37,550 bases of DNA from Alphaproteobacteria bacterium (GTDB taxonomy: Bacteria > Pseudomonadota > Alphaproteobacteria > Kiloniellales > DSM-21159). The notes beneath the pieces were generated by a model. It was not told where the DNA came from, searched no databases, and saw only the letters and a program-made list of their open reading frames with translations. The position numbers and the translations under genes are program-made. Below are positions 1 to 7,675 of the stretch, piece after piece. Where the stretch lies: NCBI GenBank assembly GCA_030433005.1, contig JAUILQ010000056.1:1-37550 (forward strand), written 5' to 3'. The stretch's first letter is position 1. Each line of letters starts with the position of its first letter.

Positions 1-1
1 G

Positions 2-127
2 GAGCGCAGCAACGCCATGCAAGCCTGGATCGACAGCTACAACCACAGCCGCCCCCATTCCGCTCTCAACGGAAAACCGCCCATCTCACGCATCGCCAGG
101 GACAACCTCCTTGGCAGCGACAGCTAG
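2..127 (+). CDS. IS481-type transposase, C-terminal end (cut by window edge)
   Basis: The reading frame open at the left edge encodes the last 41 residues of an integrase-core (DDE) transposase. The stretch WIDSYNHSRPHSALNGKPP, followed by ISRI and NLLGS, is the typical tail of IS481-family transposases (YN-RPH-ALGG-PP-S). The gene would catalyse transposition of its insertion sequence. Only the tail is visible, so it cannot be said whether the element is intact. I could not identify the terminal inverted repeat between the stop codon and the next gene. Confidence 0.75.
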   Translation, partial: ERSNAMQAWIDSYNHSRPHSALNGKPPISRIARDNLLGSDS

Positions 128-255
128 TCCGGCTCCAAGCGGCACGGCCGTCCTGGCGCGCTTATCGCCGCTCCCTCGGTCGCGCCGCCGGCGGCGCTGG
201 GCTAAGCTCGCGGGACGGGCAGGCGGGAACCGGAGAGGGCGGGGGACCGGGTAGC

Positions 256-1443
256 GTGGTGCAGTCGGAGTCGGGCGGCTGGGACTACGATGTCGCCGTC
301 GTGTCCACGGCCGCGCTGCCCTGGCAGACGGGGCCCTCCTACCTGGCGCTCTGGCCGGCCTGCGGCCTCGCCGCGCGCGGACTGCGCGTCGTGCTGGTCG
401 TGCCCTGGGTCGGGCCGCGAGGCCAGGCCCGGCTGTGGCGGGGGCCGCGCTTCGCGACGCCGCAGGAGCAGGCCGAGTGGCTGGCCGCCGAGGCCGCCCG
501 GCTCGGCTGCCGCCCGCTGCCGGACCTCCGATTCTACCGCGGCCACGCCTCCGGCCTGCTGCGCAGCATCCTGCCGCTCGAGGACGTCTTCGGCGCCGTG
601 CCCCGGGCGCGGGCGACGCTGCTGCTCGAGCCCGAGCACCTCTGCTGGTACCCGCGCACGCGCCGCCGCCGCGCCGTCGCCTCGCGGACCGTCGCCGGCC
701 TGCTCTACACGAACTACGAGCACTACCTGCGCGCCGGGGCCGGGCCGCTGGGGCCCCTTCTCGGGTCGCTGGCAACCCGCGTCCACCGCCGCCTGGTGCG
801 GCGTCACACCGACTGGGTGGTGCCGATGTCGCCGGCGGTGGCGGCGGTCGCGGCCGGCCACGCGACGCGGCAGGCCCGGGTCAGCGGCGTCGCGGCGGCC
901 TACGCGGCGGTGCCGCCGGTCGGCCCCGCGACGCGCGGCATCTACTTCCTCGGCCGCCTGGTCTGGGACAAGGGGCTGGAGACGGTGATCGAGGTCGCGC
1001 GCCGCACGCGGCTGCCGGTCGACCTGCTCGGCGACGGCCCGGACGCCGCGGCGATCCGGGCGCGCGCCGTCGAGCAGGGCGCGCCGCTGCGCTTCCTCGG
1101 GCCCTGCGCGCGGCCCTGGACCCGGCTCGCCGACTACCGCGTCTTCCTCAATCCCTCGCTGAGCGAGGTGCTGTGCAGCACGACCGCCGAGGCGCTGGTC
1201 GCCGGGCGACACGTGGTGCTCGCCGACTGCCCCGCCAACGAGCCCTTCCGCGGCTATCCCAACGCGCACTTCTTCCGCGATCCGGCCGGGGCCGAGGCGG
1301 CGCTGCGCCGCGCCCTGGCGACGCCGCCCGAGGCGCCGACGGCGGTGCGCCGGGACTTCGACTGGGACCTCGCCTGCGAGCGGCTGGCCGGGCTGCTGCT
1401 GGACGACGACGGGGTGCCCGCCGGCGCGGCGCCGGCCGGCTGA
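256..1443 (+). CDS. DGD-like GT4 glycosyltransferase (digalactosyldiacylglycerol synthase family)
   Basis: A 395-residue GT-B glycosyltransferase resembling plant and bacterial digalactosyldiacylglycerol synthases, which add a second sugar to a monoglycosyl diacylglycerol at the membrane. Family-like blocks: STAALPW near residue 17, SILPLEDV near 104, EPEHLCWYP near 125, TNYEHYL near 152, then the C-terminal nucleotide-sugar half with GRLVWDKG near 232, LLGDG, and YRVFLNPSLSEVLCSTTAEAL near 293-315. The last block is very close to the DGD1/DGD2 equivalent as I remember it. Two GTG codons (256 and 259) can start it, behind a purine-rich stretch. It stands alone between the IS remnant and a convergent gene. 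In proteobacteria such glycolipid synthases often replace phospholipids under phosphate limitation; no Pho box was recognised here. Acceptor and sugar donor are inferred from family only. Confidence 0.72.
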   Translation: MVQSESGGWDYDVAVVSTAALPWQTGPSYLALWPACGLAARGLRVVLVVPWVGPRGQARLWRGPRFATPQEQAEWLAAEAARLGCRPLPDLRFYRGHASGLLRSILPLEDVFGAVPRARATLLLEPEHLCWYPRTRRRRAVASRTVAGLLYTNYEHYLRAGAGPLGPLLGSLATRVHRRLVRRHTDWVVPMSPAVAAVAAGHATRQARVSGVAAAYAAVPPVGPATRGIYFLGRLVWDKGLETVIEVARRTRLPVDLLGDGPDAAAIRARAVEQGAPLRFLGPCARPWTRLADYRVFLNPSLSEVLCSTTAEALVAGRHVVLADCPANEPFRGYPNAHFFRDPAGAEAALRRALATPPEAPTAVRRDFDWDLACERLAGLLLDDDGVPAGAAPAG

Positions 1444-1458
1444 CCGCTCGGCGCCCTC

Positions 1459-2472
1459 TCAGCCCTTGGTTGCGCGCGGCGGCAGGATGCCGATGGCGCG
1501 CGGGTCGACGATGGTCTTGGTCTCGCGGCGCAGCGGCGTGAAGCCGACCTTCTGGTAGAGCGGCAGGGCGCGCGGGTGGTCGAGCGTGCAGGTGTTGACC
1601 GTCAGCCGGCCCGGCTTGCGCTCCCAGGCGGTCTCGACCGCGGCGTTGAGGAACCAGCCGCCCAGGCCCTGGCCGACGAAGTCGGGCATCAGGCCGAACA
1701 TCGCTAGGTCGATGACCCCCGGCTCGCGGCCGTCGAGCTCGAAGAAGCCGGCCGGCTGGCCCTCGACGTAGAGCACGAAGACCTCGACGCGCTCGTCCTG
1801 GATGTAGGCGCGCAGCTGCTCGTCGGCGATCACCCGGCGCTCCCACCAGGTCCACTCCTCGCCGACCGCGTCGTAGAGGAAGCGATAGAACTTGAGCGTC
1901 GGCCGAAGGGCGCGCAGCAGCGCGATGCGCCGGTTGAGCGGCGGGTGCGCCGGCTCCAGGCGCGGCGCCTCGGCCATCTCCAGGTAGGTGATGGTGACCT
2001 CCAGGGTCGCCGGCTCGACCGGCTGCGGCCCGGCCAGCTGCTTCAGCCAGCGCGCCATCACCAGGCGCGGCGTCAGCTCGTAGCCCAGGCTCTCGTAGAA
2101 GCGGCGCACGCCCTCGTTGGTCGGGCGGATCATCAGCTGGACCTTGGGCACGCCGCGCTCGAGCAGCCAGTCCTCGGCGGCGCGCACCAGCTTGCGGCCG
2201 ATACCCTGGTGGCGCAGCTTCGGCTCGACGGCGACCTGGTAGAGCCAGCCGCGGTGGCCGTCGTGGCCGACGCAGACCGTGCCGACCAGCTGCCGGCCGC
2301 GCTCGGCGACCAGGATCTCGGCCTCGGCCGAGCGCTGCCAGAGCGCCACGTCGGCGGCAGGGTCGTTGTAGGAGACCGCGATCCCGCAGCGCCGCCAGAG
2401 CTCGGCGCAGGCGTCGAAGTCCTCGTCGCGGTAGGCGCGCAGGGCGTAGCCCGCCGGCGTCATCTCGTGCAT
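1459..2472 (-). CDS. double-domain GNAT acetyltransferase
   Basis: A 337-residue protein made of two GNAT N-acetyltransferase domains in tandem. Residues 1-145 resemble the YpeA family (NDPAADV, GHRGWLYQVAVEP, then the acetyl-CoA loop RHQGIGRKLV and the tail RRFYESLGYE). Residues about 160-330 form a second GNAT domain (VFVLYVEGQPAGFFEL, then VGQGLGGWFLNAAV, and TLDHPRALPLYQKVGF). The pyrophosphate-binding Q/R-x-x-G-x-G/A motif is visible in both. The acceptor substrate is unknown. It is last in a minus-strand run, its start lying 4 bases after the sseA stop, so it is probably translated with it. A second ATG at 2463 is an alternative start; neither has a strong ribosome-binding site. Confidence 0.82.
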   Translation of the reverse strand: MHEMTPAGYALRAYRDEDFDACAELWRRCGIAVSYNDPAADVALWQRSAEAEILVAERGRQLVGTVCVGHDGHRGWLYQVAVEPKLRHQGIGRKLVRAAEDWLLERGVPKVQLMIRPTNEGVRRFYESLGYELTPRLVMARWLKQLAGPQPVEPATLEVTITYLEMAEAPRLEPAHPPLNRRIALLRALRPTLKFYRFLYDAVGEEWTWWERRVIADEQLRAYIQDERVEVFVLYVEGQPAGFFELDGREPGVIDLAMFGLMPDFVGQGLGGWFLNAAVETAWERKPGRLTVNTCTLDHPRALPLYQKVGFTPLRRETKTIVDPRAIGILPPRATKG

Positions 2473-2476
2473 CGGC

Positions 2477-3382
2477 TCAGCGCGAGCCCGCCGGGGGCTC
2501 GGCCGGGCCGGTCGCGATCGGCGGGCCGTCCGGCCGGCCCCACTCCGACCAGGAGCCGTCGTAGAGCGCGAGCTCGCCGCCGGCGCCCAGGCGGGTCAGG
2601 CCGAGCAGCAGCACGCAGGCGGTGACGCCGGAGCCGCAGGTCGTGACCACCGGCCTGTCCGGGTCGATGCCGGCCTCGGCGAAGCGCTGGCGCAGGGTTT
2701 CGGGCGGCAGCAGCGTGCCGTCCTCCGGGTCGGTCAGGCTGGTGAAGGGCAGGCTCAGGCTGCCGGGGATGTGGCCGCTGCGCTGGCCCGGGCGGACCTC
2801 CTCGACCTCGCCGCGGAAGCGCTCGCCCGAGCGCGCGTCGAGCAGCTGCTCGCGGCCGCGCTCCAGGCCGGCCTGGACCTGCTCCAGGTCGCGCACCAGC
2901 AGGCTGTTGAAGCGGGCGGTGAAGTGGCGCTCGCCGGGCAGCACCGGATGGTCGTCGACCGGGCGGCCCTCGGCCAGCCACTTGGGCAGGCCGCCGTCGA
3001 GCACCGAGACGTCCTCGTGGCCGTAGACCCGGAAGGACCACCAGACCCGGGCCGCCGAGAACAGGCCGCGGCTGTCGTAGACGACGATGCGGTTGCCGTC
3101 GCCCAGGCCGAGCCGGCGCACCTTGGAGGAGAAGACCTCCGGCGGCGGCAGCATGTGGGGCAGGGGGTTCGAGGGGTCCTTGACGTCGTCGATGTCGAAG
3201 AACACGGCGCCGGGGATGTGCCCGGCCTCGTACTCGGCGCGCGCGTCGCGCCCCTCGTTCGGGAGGAAGTAGCTGGCGTCGACGACGCGCACGTCGGGTG
3301 CGCTCAGGTGCTCGGCGAGCCACTCGGTGGAGACCAGGCAGCTTTCGGCGAGCCTGGCGAGATGGCGGGCGGTCTTGGCCAT
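2477..3382 (-). CDS. sseA: 3-mercaptopyruvate / thiosulfate sulfurtransferase
   Basis: A 301-residue two-rhodanese-domain sulfurtransferase, the normal length. The N-terminal inactive domain has VRVVDASYFLP and EYEAGHIPGAVFFDID. The C-terminal domain has LLDARSGERFRGE and the active-site loop CGSGVTA with Cys249, which is the loop type of mercaptopyruvate sulfurtransferases rather than classical rhodanese (CRKGVT). It transfers sulfur from 3-mercaptopyruvate to a thiophilic acceptor, probably cyanide or a thiol, in the cytoplasm. The ATG is preceded by CGAGGAACCGCC, a good ribosome-binding site. It sits 23 bases after alaX and in the same run as cysK, giving a small cysteine/sulfur cluster. 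Confidence 0.92.
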   Translation of the reverse strand: MAKTARHLARLAESCLVSTEWLAEHLSAPDVRVVDASYFLPNEGRDARAEYEAGHIPGAVFFDIDDVKDPSNPLPHMLPPPEVFSSKVRRLGLGDGNRIVVYDSRGLFSAARVWWSFRVYGHEDVSVLDGGLPKWLAEGRPVDDHPVLPGERHFTARFNSLLVRDLEQVQAGLERGREQLLDARSGERFRGEVEEVRPGQRSGHIPGSLSLPFTSLTDPEDGTLLPPETLRQRFAEAGIDPDRPVVTTCGSGVTACVLLLGLTRLGAGGELALYDGSWSEWGRPDGPPIATGPAEPPAGSR

Positions 3383-3405
3383 GGCGGTTCCTCGGTATCG
3401 CCGCT

Positions 3406-4149
3406 CTATTCGGCGGCGAAGCGGATGTTGACGCGCCGGTTCTGGCGGCCCTTGTTCTCGATCTTGCCGACCTCGACGCGGCCGATCTCGCCGGTGCGCG
3501 CGACGTGGGTGCCCCCGCAGGCCTGCAGGTCGACGCCCTCGATGTCGAGCAGGCGCACCCGGCCGCTGCCGCTCGGCGGGCGGACCGACATGGTGCGCAC
3601 CAGGTTGGCGTCGGCCGCCAGCTCGGCGTCGGTGACCCAGCGCGGGCGCACCGGGTGGTCCTCGGCGACCAGGCGGTTGAGGCCCTCGGTCAGGCTCTCC
3701 TTGTCGAGCGTCTGGCCGGGCACGTTGAAGTCGAGCCGGGCCTTGCCCTCGCCGATCTGGCCGCCGGTGACCTCGCCCTCGACCAGAGAGCAGAGCAGGT
3801 GCATGCAGGTGTGCAGGCGCATGAAGCGGTGGCGCCGCTCCCAGTCGATCTCGGCGGCGACGCGCGTGCCCGGCGCCGGGGCCTCGGCGCCCTCTTCCAG
3901 GACGTGGACGATGTCGTCGGCCCCGCCCGGGCCCTTGCGGGTGTCGACGACGCGCGCGCTGCCGCCGTCCCAGCTCAAGGTGCCGCTGTCGCCGGGCTGG
4001 CCGCCCGACTCGGCGTAGAAGACCGTGCGGTCGAGACGCAGGCCCTCCGGCCCGGCCGCGGTCACCGTGGCCTCGCAGCGGGTCAGGTAGGCGTCGTCGC
4101 GGAACAGCAGCTCGGCGGCAGCGGACTGGGTCACGGGGGTATCGCTCAT
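3406..4149 (-). CDS. AlaX-type alanyl-tRNA editing hydrolase
   Basis: A stand-alone alanyl-tRNA synthetase editing-domain protein (about 247 residues) that hydrolyses mischarged Ser- or Gly-tRNA(Ala). Both zinc-binding motifs are intact: HTCMH (HxxxH) and CGGTH (CxxxH), and the N-terminal beta-barrel part has YAESGGQPGDSG, the AlaX-M/AlaRS-like segment. The start at 4149 is chosen because ATGA overlaps the cysK stop (4146-4149) and AGGATGG lies 6 bases upstream; a longer form from the ATG at 4158 has no proper spacing. Coupling to cysK fits a link with serine: O-acetylserine/serine pools influence Ser-tRNA(Ala) mischarging (inference). Confidence 0.9.
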   Translation of the reverse strand: MSDTPVTQSAAAELLFRDDAYLTRCEATVTAAGPEGLRLDRTVFYAESGGQPGDSGTLSWDGGSARVVDTRKGPGGADDIVHVLEEGAEAPAPGTRVAAEIDWERRHRFMRLHTCMHLLCSLVEGEVTGGQIGEGKARLDFNVPGQTLDKESLTEGLNRLVAEDHPVRPRWVTDAELAADANLVRTMSVRPPSGSGRVRLLDIEGVDLQACGGTHVARTGEIGRVEVGKIENKGRQNRRVNIRFAAE

Positions 4150-5147
4150 GTCATCCATCCTGGTGTCGGCAGGCCCTTCTCGGCGAGGAAGGCCGGATTG
4201 AACAGCTTGCTGGCGTAGCGTGCGCCGGAGTCGCAGAGGATCGTCACGATCGTATGGCCGGGCCCGAGCTCGCGGGCGAGGCGGATCGCGCCGGCGACGT
4301 TGACGCCGCTGGAGCCGCCGAGGCAGAGGCCCTCGCGGTCCAGCAGGTCGAAGACCTGGGCCACGGATTCCTCGTCGGGAATGCGGTAGGCGCGGTCGAC
4401 CGGAGCGCCCTCCAGGTTCGCGGTGATGCGGCCCTGGCCGATGCCCTCGGTGATCGAGCTGCCCTCGGCCTTGAGCTCGCCGTGGGCGTAGTAGTTCCAG
4501 ATCGCCGAGCCGGGCGGGTCGGCGAGCGCGACCTGCACGGTCGGCTTGCGCTGCTTCAGCGCCATGCCGACGCCGGCCAGCGTGCCGCCGGTGCCGACCG
4601 CGGCGACGAAGCCGTCGAGCGTGCCGTCGGTCTGCTCGAAGATCTCCGGGCCGGTCGTCTCGAAGTGGCCCTGGCGGTTGGCGACGTTGTCGAACTGGTT
4701 GGCCCAGATCGCGCCGGCCGGCTCGCTCGCCGCCAGCTCCTCGGCGAGGCGGCGCGAGACGTGGACGTAGTTGCCGGGGTCCTTGTAGGGCTTGGCCGGG
4801 ACCTCGCGCAGGTCGGCGCCGCAGAGCCGCAGCATGTCCTTCTTCTCCCGGCTCTGGGTCTCCGGGATGACGATCACCGTGCGGTAGCCGCGCGCGCGGC
4901 CGACCAGCGCCAGGCCGATGCCGGTGTTGCCGGCCGTGCCCTCGACGATGACGCCGCCGGGCTTCAGCAGGCCGCGCCGCTCGGCGTCCTGCACGATGGC
5001 CAGCGCCGCGCGGTCCTTCACCGAGCCGCCGGGATTGAGGAACTCGGCCTTGCCGAGGATCTCGCAGCCGGTCTCCTCGCTGGCGTGGCGCAGGCGGATC
5101 AGCGGCGTGTGGCCGATGCTGCCGATGAAGCCGTCCCGCACGTCCAT
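4146..5147 (-). CDS. cysK: cysteine synthase A (O-acetylserine sulfhydrylase)
   Basis: A 333-residue fold-type II PLP enzyme forming cysteine from O-acetylserine and sulfide. PLP lysine is Lys44 in NPGGSVKDR; the substrate loop is EGTAGNTGIGLA (residues 69-80); the phosphate cup is GTGGTLAG; the C-terminal pyridine-contact segment is CDSGARY. The start at 5147 is preferred over an upstream ATG because it follows GGGAGAAC at good spacing and matches the family N-terminus (DGFIGSIGHTPLIRL). The stop overlaps the alaX start. Second gene of the nudF-cysK-alaX-sseA-GNAT run. Confidence 0.92.
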   Translation of the reverse strand: MDVRDGFIGSIGHTPLIRLRHASEETGCEILGKAEFLNPGGSVKDRAALAIVQDAERRGLLKPGGVIVEGTAGNTGIGLALVGRARGYRTVIVIPETQSREKKDMLRLCGADLREVPAKPYKDPGNYVHVSRRLAEELAASEPAGAIWANQFDNVANRQGHFETTGPEIFEQTDGTLDGFVAAVGTGGTLAGVGMALKQRKPTVQVALADPPGSAIWNYYAHGELKAEGSSITEGIGQGRITANLEGAPVDRAYRIPDEESVAQVFDLLDREGLCLGGSSGVNVAGAIRLARELGPGHTIVTILCDSGARYASKLFNPAFLAEKGLPTPGWMT

Positions 5148-5252
5148 GTCGCGTCGTTCTCCCGCTGTGCAGAGCCGCCGGAGAGCCTGACCGGCGGGGC
5201 CGCGGAGCTTAGCCGCGGGCCCCGGAAGCGGCAACCGACCAGCCGGCGCGCC

Positions 5253-5873
5253 TCAGTCGCCGCCGAGCCATTCGGCGCGCAGCCGCTCGCGGTGGCGCGC
5301 GAACCACAGCAGCGCGATCAGCGTCGGGCCGCCCTGGAAGCGCCCGGCATCGAGCAGGGCGAAGGCCTCCTCGACCGGCAGGGTGGCGACGCGGATATCC
5401 TCGTCCTCGTGGTCCATGCCGGCGAGGTCGACGGCGGCGCTGCTGTCGACGCGCGCGACGTAGAGGTCCATGACCTGGCTGTTGCCGCCCGGCGAGGGGA
5501 AGAAGCGGCAGGCCTTGACCAGCGCCTCGCACTGCAGGCCGGCCTCTTCGGCGAGCTCGCGCTTCGCCGCCGTCACGCTGTCCTCGCCCGGGTCGACCAT
5601 GCCGGCGACCGGCTCGACCTGCCAGGCGTCGCCGCCGCCGACGAAGGTCGGCAGGCGGAACTGCTCGACCAGCACAAGCTCGTCGCGGACCGGGTCGTAG
5701 GGCAGCACCACCGCGATCTCGCCGCGGATCAGGATCTCGCGGTCGAGCTCGGGCGACCAGTCGCCGGCGAAGCGGCGGTGGCGCACGCGGAAGCGGTCGA
5801 CGCGCATCCAGTCCTGGTGCAGCGTCGTGCGCCCGAGGATCTCGACCGCGGTCTCGTCGAAAGACTTCTTCAT
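5253..5873 (-). CDS. nudF: Nudix hydrolase, ADP-ribose/ADP-sugar pyrophosphatase
   Basis: A 206-residue Nudix protein. The full Nudix box runs from Gly91 to Leu113 (G-x5-E-x7-RELAEEAGL), which provides the Mg-binding glutamates. The preceding WQVEPVAGMVDPGE is typical of ADP-ribose pyrophosphatases (NudF/YffH-type), which cut ADP-ribose and related ADP-sugars to AMP and sugar phosphate. First gene of the minus-strand run; it ends 105 bases before cysK. The symbol is by family resemblance; substrate specificity within ADP-sugars cannot be read from the sequence. Confidence 0.85.
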   Translation of the reverse strand: MKKSFDETAVEILGRTTLHQDWMRVDRFRVRHRRFAGDWSPELDREILIRGEIAVVLPYDPVRDELVLVEQFRLPTFVGGGDAWQVEPVAGMVDPGEDSVTAAKRELAEEAGLQCEALVKACRFFPSPGGNSQVMDLYVARVDSSAAVDLAGMDHEDEDIRVATLPVEEAFALLDAGRFQGGPTLIALLWFARHRERLRAEWLGGD

Positions 5874-6024
5874 GGCGGCGCCAAGCTAGCCGAGCCGGCG
5901 GACGCGGGAAAGGCCGTGCTTGTCGCCGTCACAATGGCGTGCGGGAGGCGAACGGGGGCCTGCCGCGCCGGCGCCGCCGCGGGCATACTCGGGCGAGAAC
6001 GCGCGAGCGCGACGGAGGGACCGA

Positions 6025-7260
6025 ATGGCGGGACGCAGCGAGAAGTTCACCTTCGAAGGCGAGGACGGCCAGCGGCTGGCCGCGCGGCTCGACCTGCCGG
6101 ACGGGCCGCCGCGCGCGACCGCGCTGTTCGCGCACTGCTTCACCTGCACCAAGGACATCTTCGCCGCCGCGCGCATCGCCGAGCGGCTGGCCGAGCGCGG
6201 CATCGCAGTGCTGCGCTTCGACTTCACCGGTCTCGGCCACAGCCAGGGCGAGTTCGCCAACACCAACTTCTCCTCCAACGTCGCCGACCTGATCCACGCC
6301 GCCGACCACCTGCGCGAGCGCGGCCTGGCGCCGAGCCTGCTGGTCGGCCATTCGCTGGGCGGCGCGGCGGTGCTGGCGGCGGCCGGCGAGATCGCCGAGA
6401 CCGCCGCCGTCGCGACGATCGGCGCGCCCGCGGATCCGTCCCATGTGGCCCACCACTTCGCCGGGGCGCGCGAGGAGATCGAGCGGCGCGGCGAGGCCGA
6501 GGTCGTGCTCGCCGGCCGGACCTTCCGCATCCGTCGGCAGTTCCTGGAGGACATCGAGGCCCAGCGCCTGGCCGAGCGGGTCGGCGCGCTGAAGCGGCCG
6601 CTGCTGATCTTCCACGCGCCGCGCGACGAGACCGTCGGGATCGACAACGCCAGCCGGATCTTCCTGGCGGCCCGGCATCCCAAGTCGTTCGTGTCGCTGG
6701 ACGACGCCGACCACCTGCTGACCAGGCGGCGCGACGCCGAGTACGTCGCCGAGGTGCTGGCCGCCTGGGCCGGGCGCTACCTGCCGCAGCCGCCGGCGGT
6801 CGAGGCGCCCGCGGCGACGGACCGGACGGTCGAGGAGGGCACGGTGGTCGTCAGCGAGGACGGCAAGGGCCGCTTGAGCCAGGCGATCCGTGCCGGCCGC
6901 CACCGCCTGAGCGCCGACGAGCCGGCCTCGGTCGGCGGCGACGACAGCGGGCCGACGCCCTACGACCTGCTGCTCGCCGCGCTCGGCGCCTGTACCTCGA
7001 TGACCCTGCGGCTCTACGCCGAGCGCAAGGGCTGGCCGCTGGAGCACAGCAGCGTCGCCCTGACTCACCGCAAGATCCACGCCGAGGACTGTGCCGACTG
7101 CGAGACCAAGGGCGGCAAGCTCGACCACATCCGCCGGCGCCTGACCCTGAGCGGGCCGCTCGACGAGGCCCAGCGGGCGCGGCTGCTGGAGATCGCCGAC
7201 AAATGCCCGGTGCACCGCAGCCTGCACGGCGAAGTGAAGATCGACAGCGCGCTGGAGTGA
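6025..7260 (+). CDS. fused alpha/beta hydrolase - OsmC-like peroxide reductase
   Basis: A 411-residue two-domain protein. Residues 1-255 are an alpha/beta hydrolase with nucleophile Ser110 in GHSLGG, acid Asp201 in HAPRDETV and His230 in DDADHLL. Residues about 270-410 are an OsmC/Ohr-like domain with the two redox cysteines Cys323 (ALGACTSMT) and Cys394 (ADKCPVHRSL), which reduce organic hydroperoxides. The fusion is a recurrent one in proteobacteria. A likely role is hydrolysis of an ester or lipid peroxide followed by reduction, in the cytoplasm; this coupling is inference. ATG at 6025 follows GGAGGGA. The stop codon region is duplicated just downstream (7249-7260 and 7264-7275). Confidence 0.9.
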   Translation: MAGRSEKFTFEGEDGQRLAARLDLPDGPPRATALFAHCFTCTKDIFAAARIAERLAERGIAVLRFDFTGLGHSQGEFANTNFSSNVADLIHAADHLRERGLAPSLLVGHSLGGAAVLAAAGEIAETAAVATIGAPADPSHVAHHFAGAREEIERRGEAEVVLAGRTFRIRRQFLEDIEAQRLAERVGALKRPLLIFHAPRDETVGIDNASRIFLAARHPKSFVSLDDADHLLTRRRDAEYVAEVLAAWAGRYLPQPPAVEAPAATDRTVEEGTVVVSEDGKGRLSQAIRAGRHRLSADEPASVGGDDSGPTPYDLLLAALGACTSMTLRLYAERKGWPLEHSSVALTHRKIHAEDCADCETKGGKLDHIRRRLTLSGPLDEAQRARLLEIADKCPVHRSLHGEVKIDSALE

Positions 7261-7275
7261 ATCGCGCTGGAGTGA
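7249..7275 (+). repeat. short tandem duplication over the stop codon
   Basis: GCGCTGGAGTGA occurs at 7249-7260 and again at 7264-7275, period 15 with ATC between. The second copy repeats the last codons and stop of the hydrolase-OsmC gene just after the real stop. It has no visible function and is probably a replication-slippage duplication. Confidence 0.7.
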
Positions 7276-7675
7276 GCGGCCGCGCGCGAGTCGGCGGCGC
7301 CGCGGCAAAGGTCGCAGGTGGCGCAGGCGGCGTCGTTGGAAAGAAACTTGCGGGTGACGCCGGACCCTAAAGTCTGTAACGTTTTTGGCTCATGGGCTGG
7401 AAAACGAAGCGCGACCGGGGCCAACCCGGCGCCGAGGAGAACAGGAAGTGTTTTCGTTGGGGAGCCCCGTTCGAGGCCCGTCCGGACTGCCGCCCAGGCG
7501 TGCGCTCCGGTGACGACGGGCGGACCGATTCCGACAGTTCCGAGTCCGCTGTCCGGCGCTTGGCCGGCGGCGTCCGGCCTTGTCGAGAGGTCACTCTGAA
7601 CGAGCTTCCCGATGGCCAGTAGCAAGACCGGCGCGTCCACGCCGCGCCCAACGCATGCCACCAAGGGAGACGAGC
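7276..7675 (+). other. 400-base intergenic leader of the peptide ABC operon
   Basis: No gene is supported here on either strand. The stretch 7330-7420 is locally AT-richer (around TTGGAAAGAAACTTG and CTAAAGTCTGTAACGTTTTTGG) and is the likely promoter region of the downstream transporter operon, but no -35/-10 pair with convincing spacing was found. The remaining 250 bases would be a long 5' leader. No riboswitch class was recognised. Confidence 0.35.
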
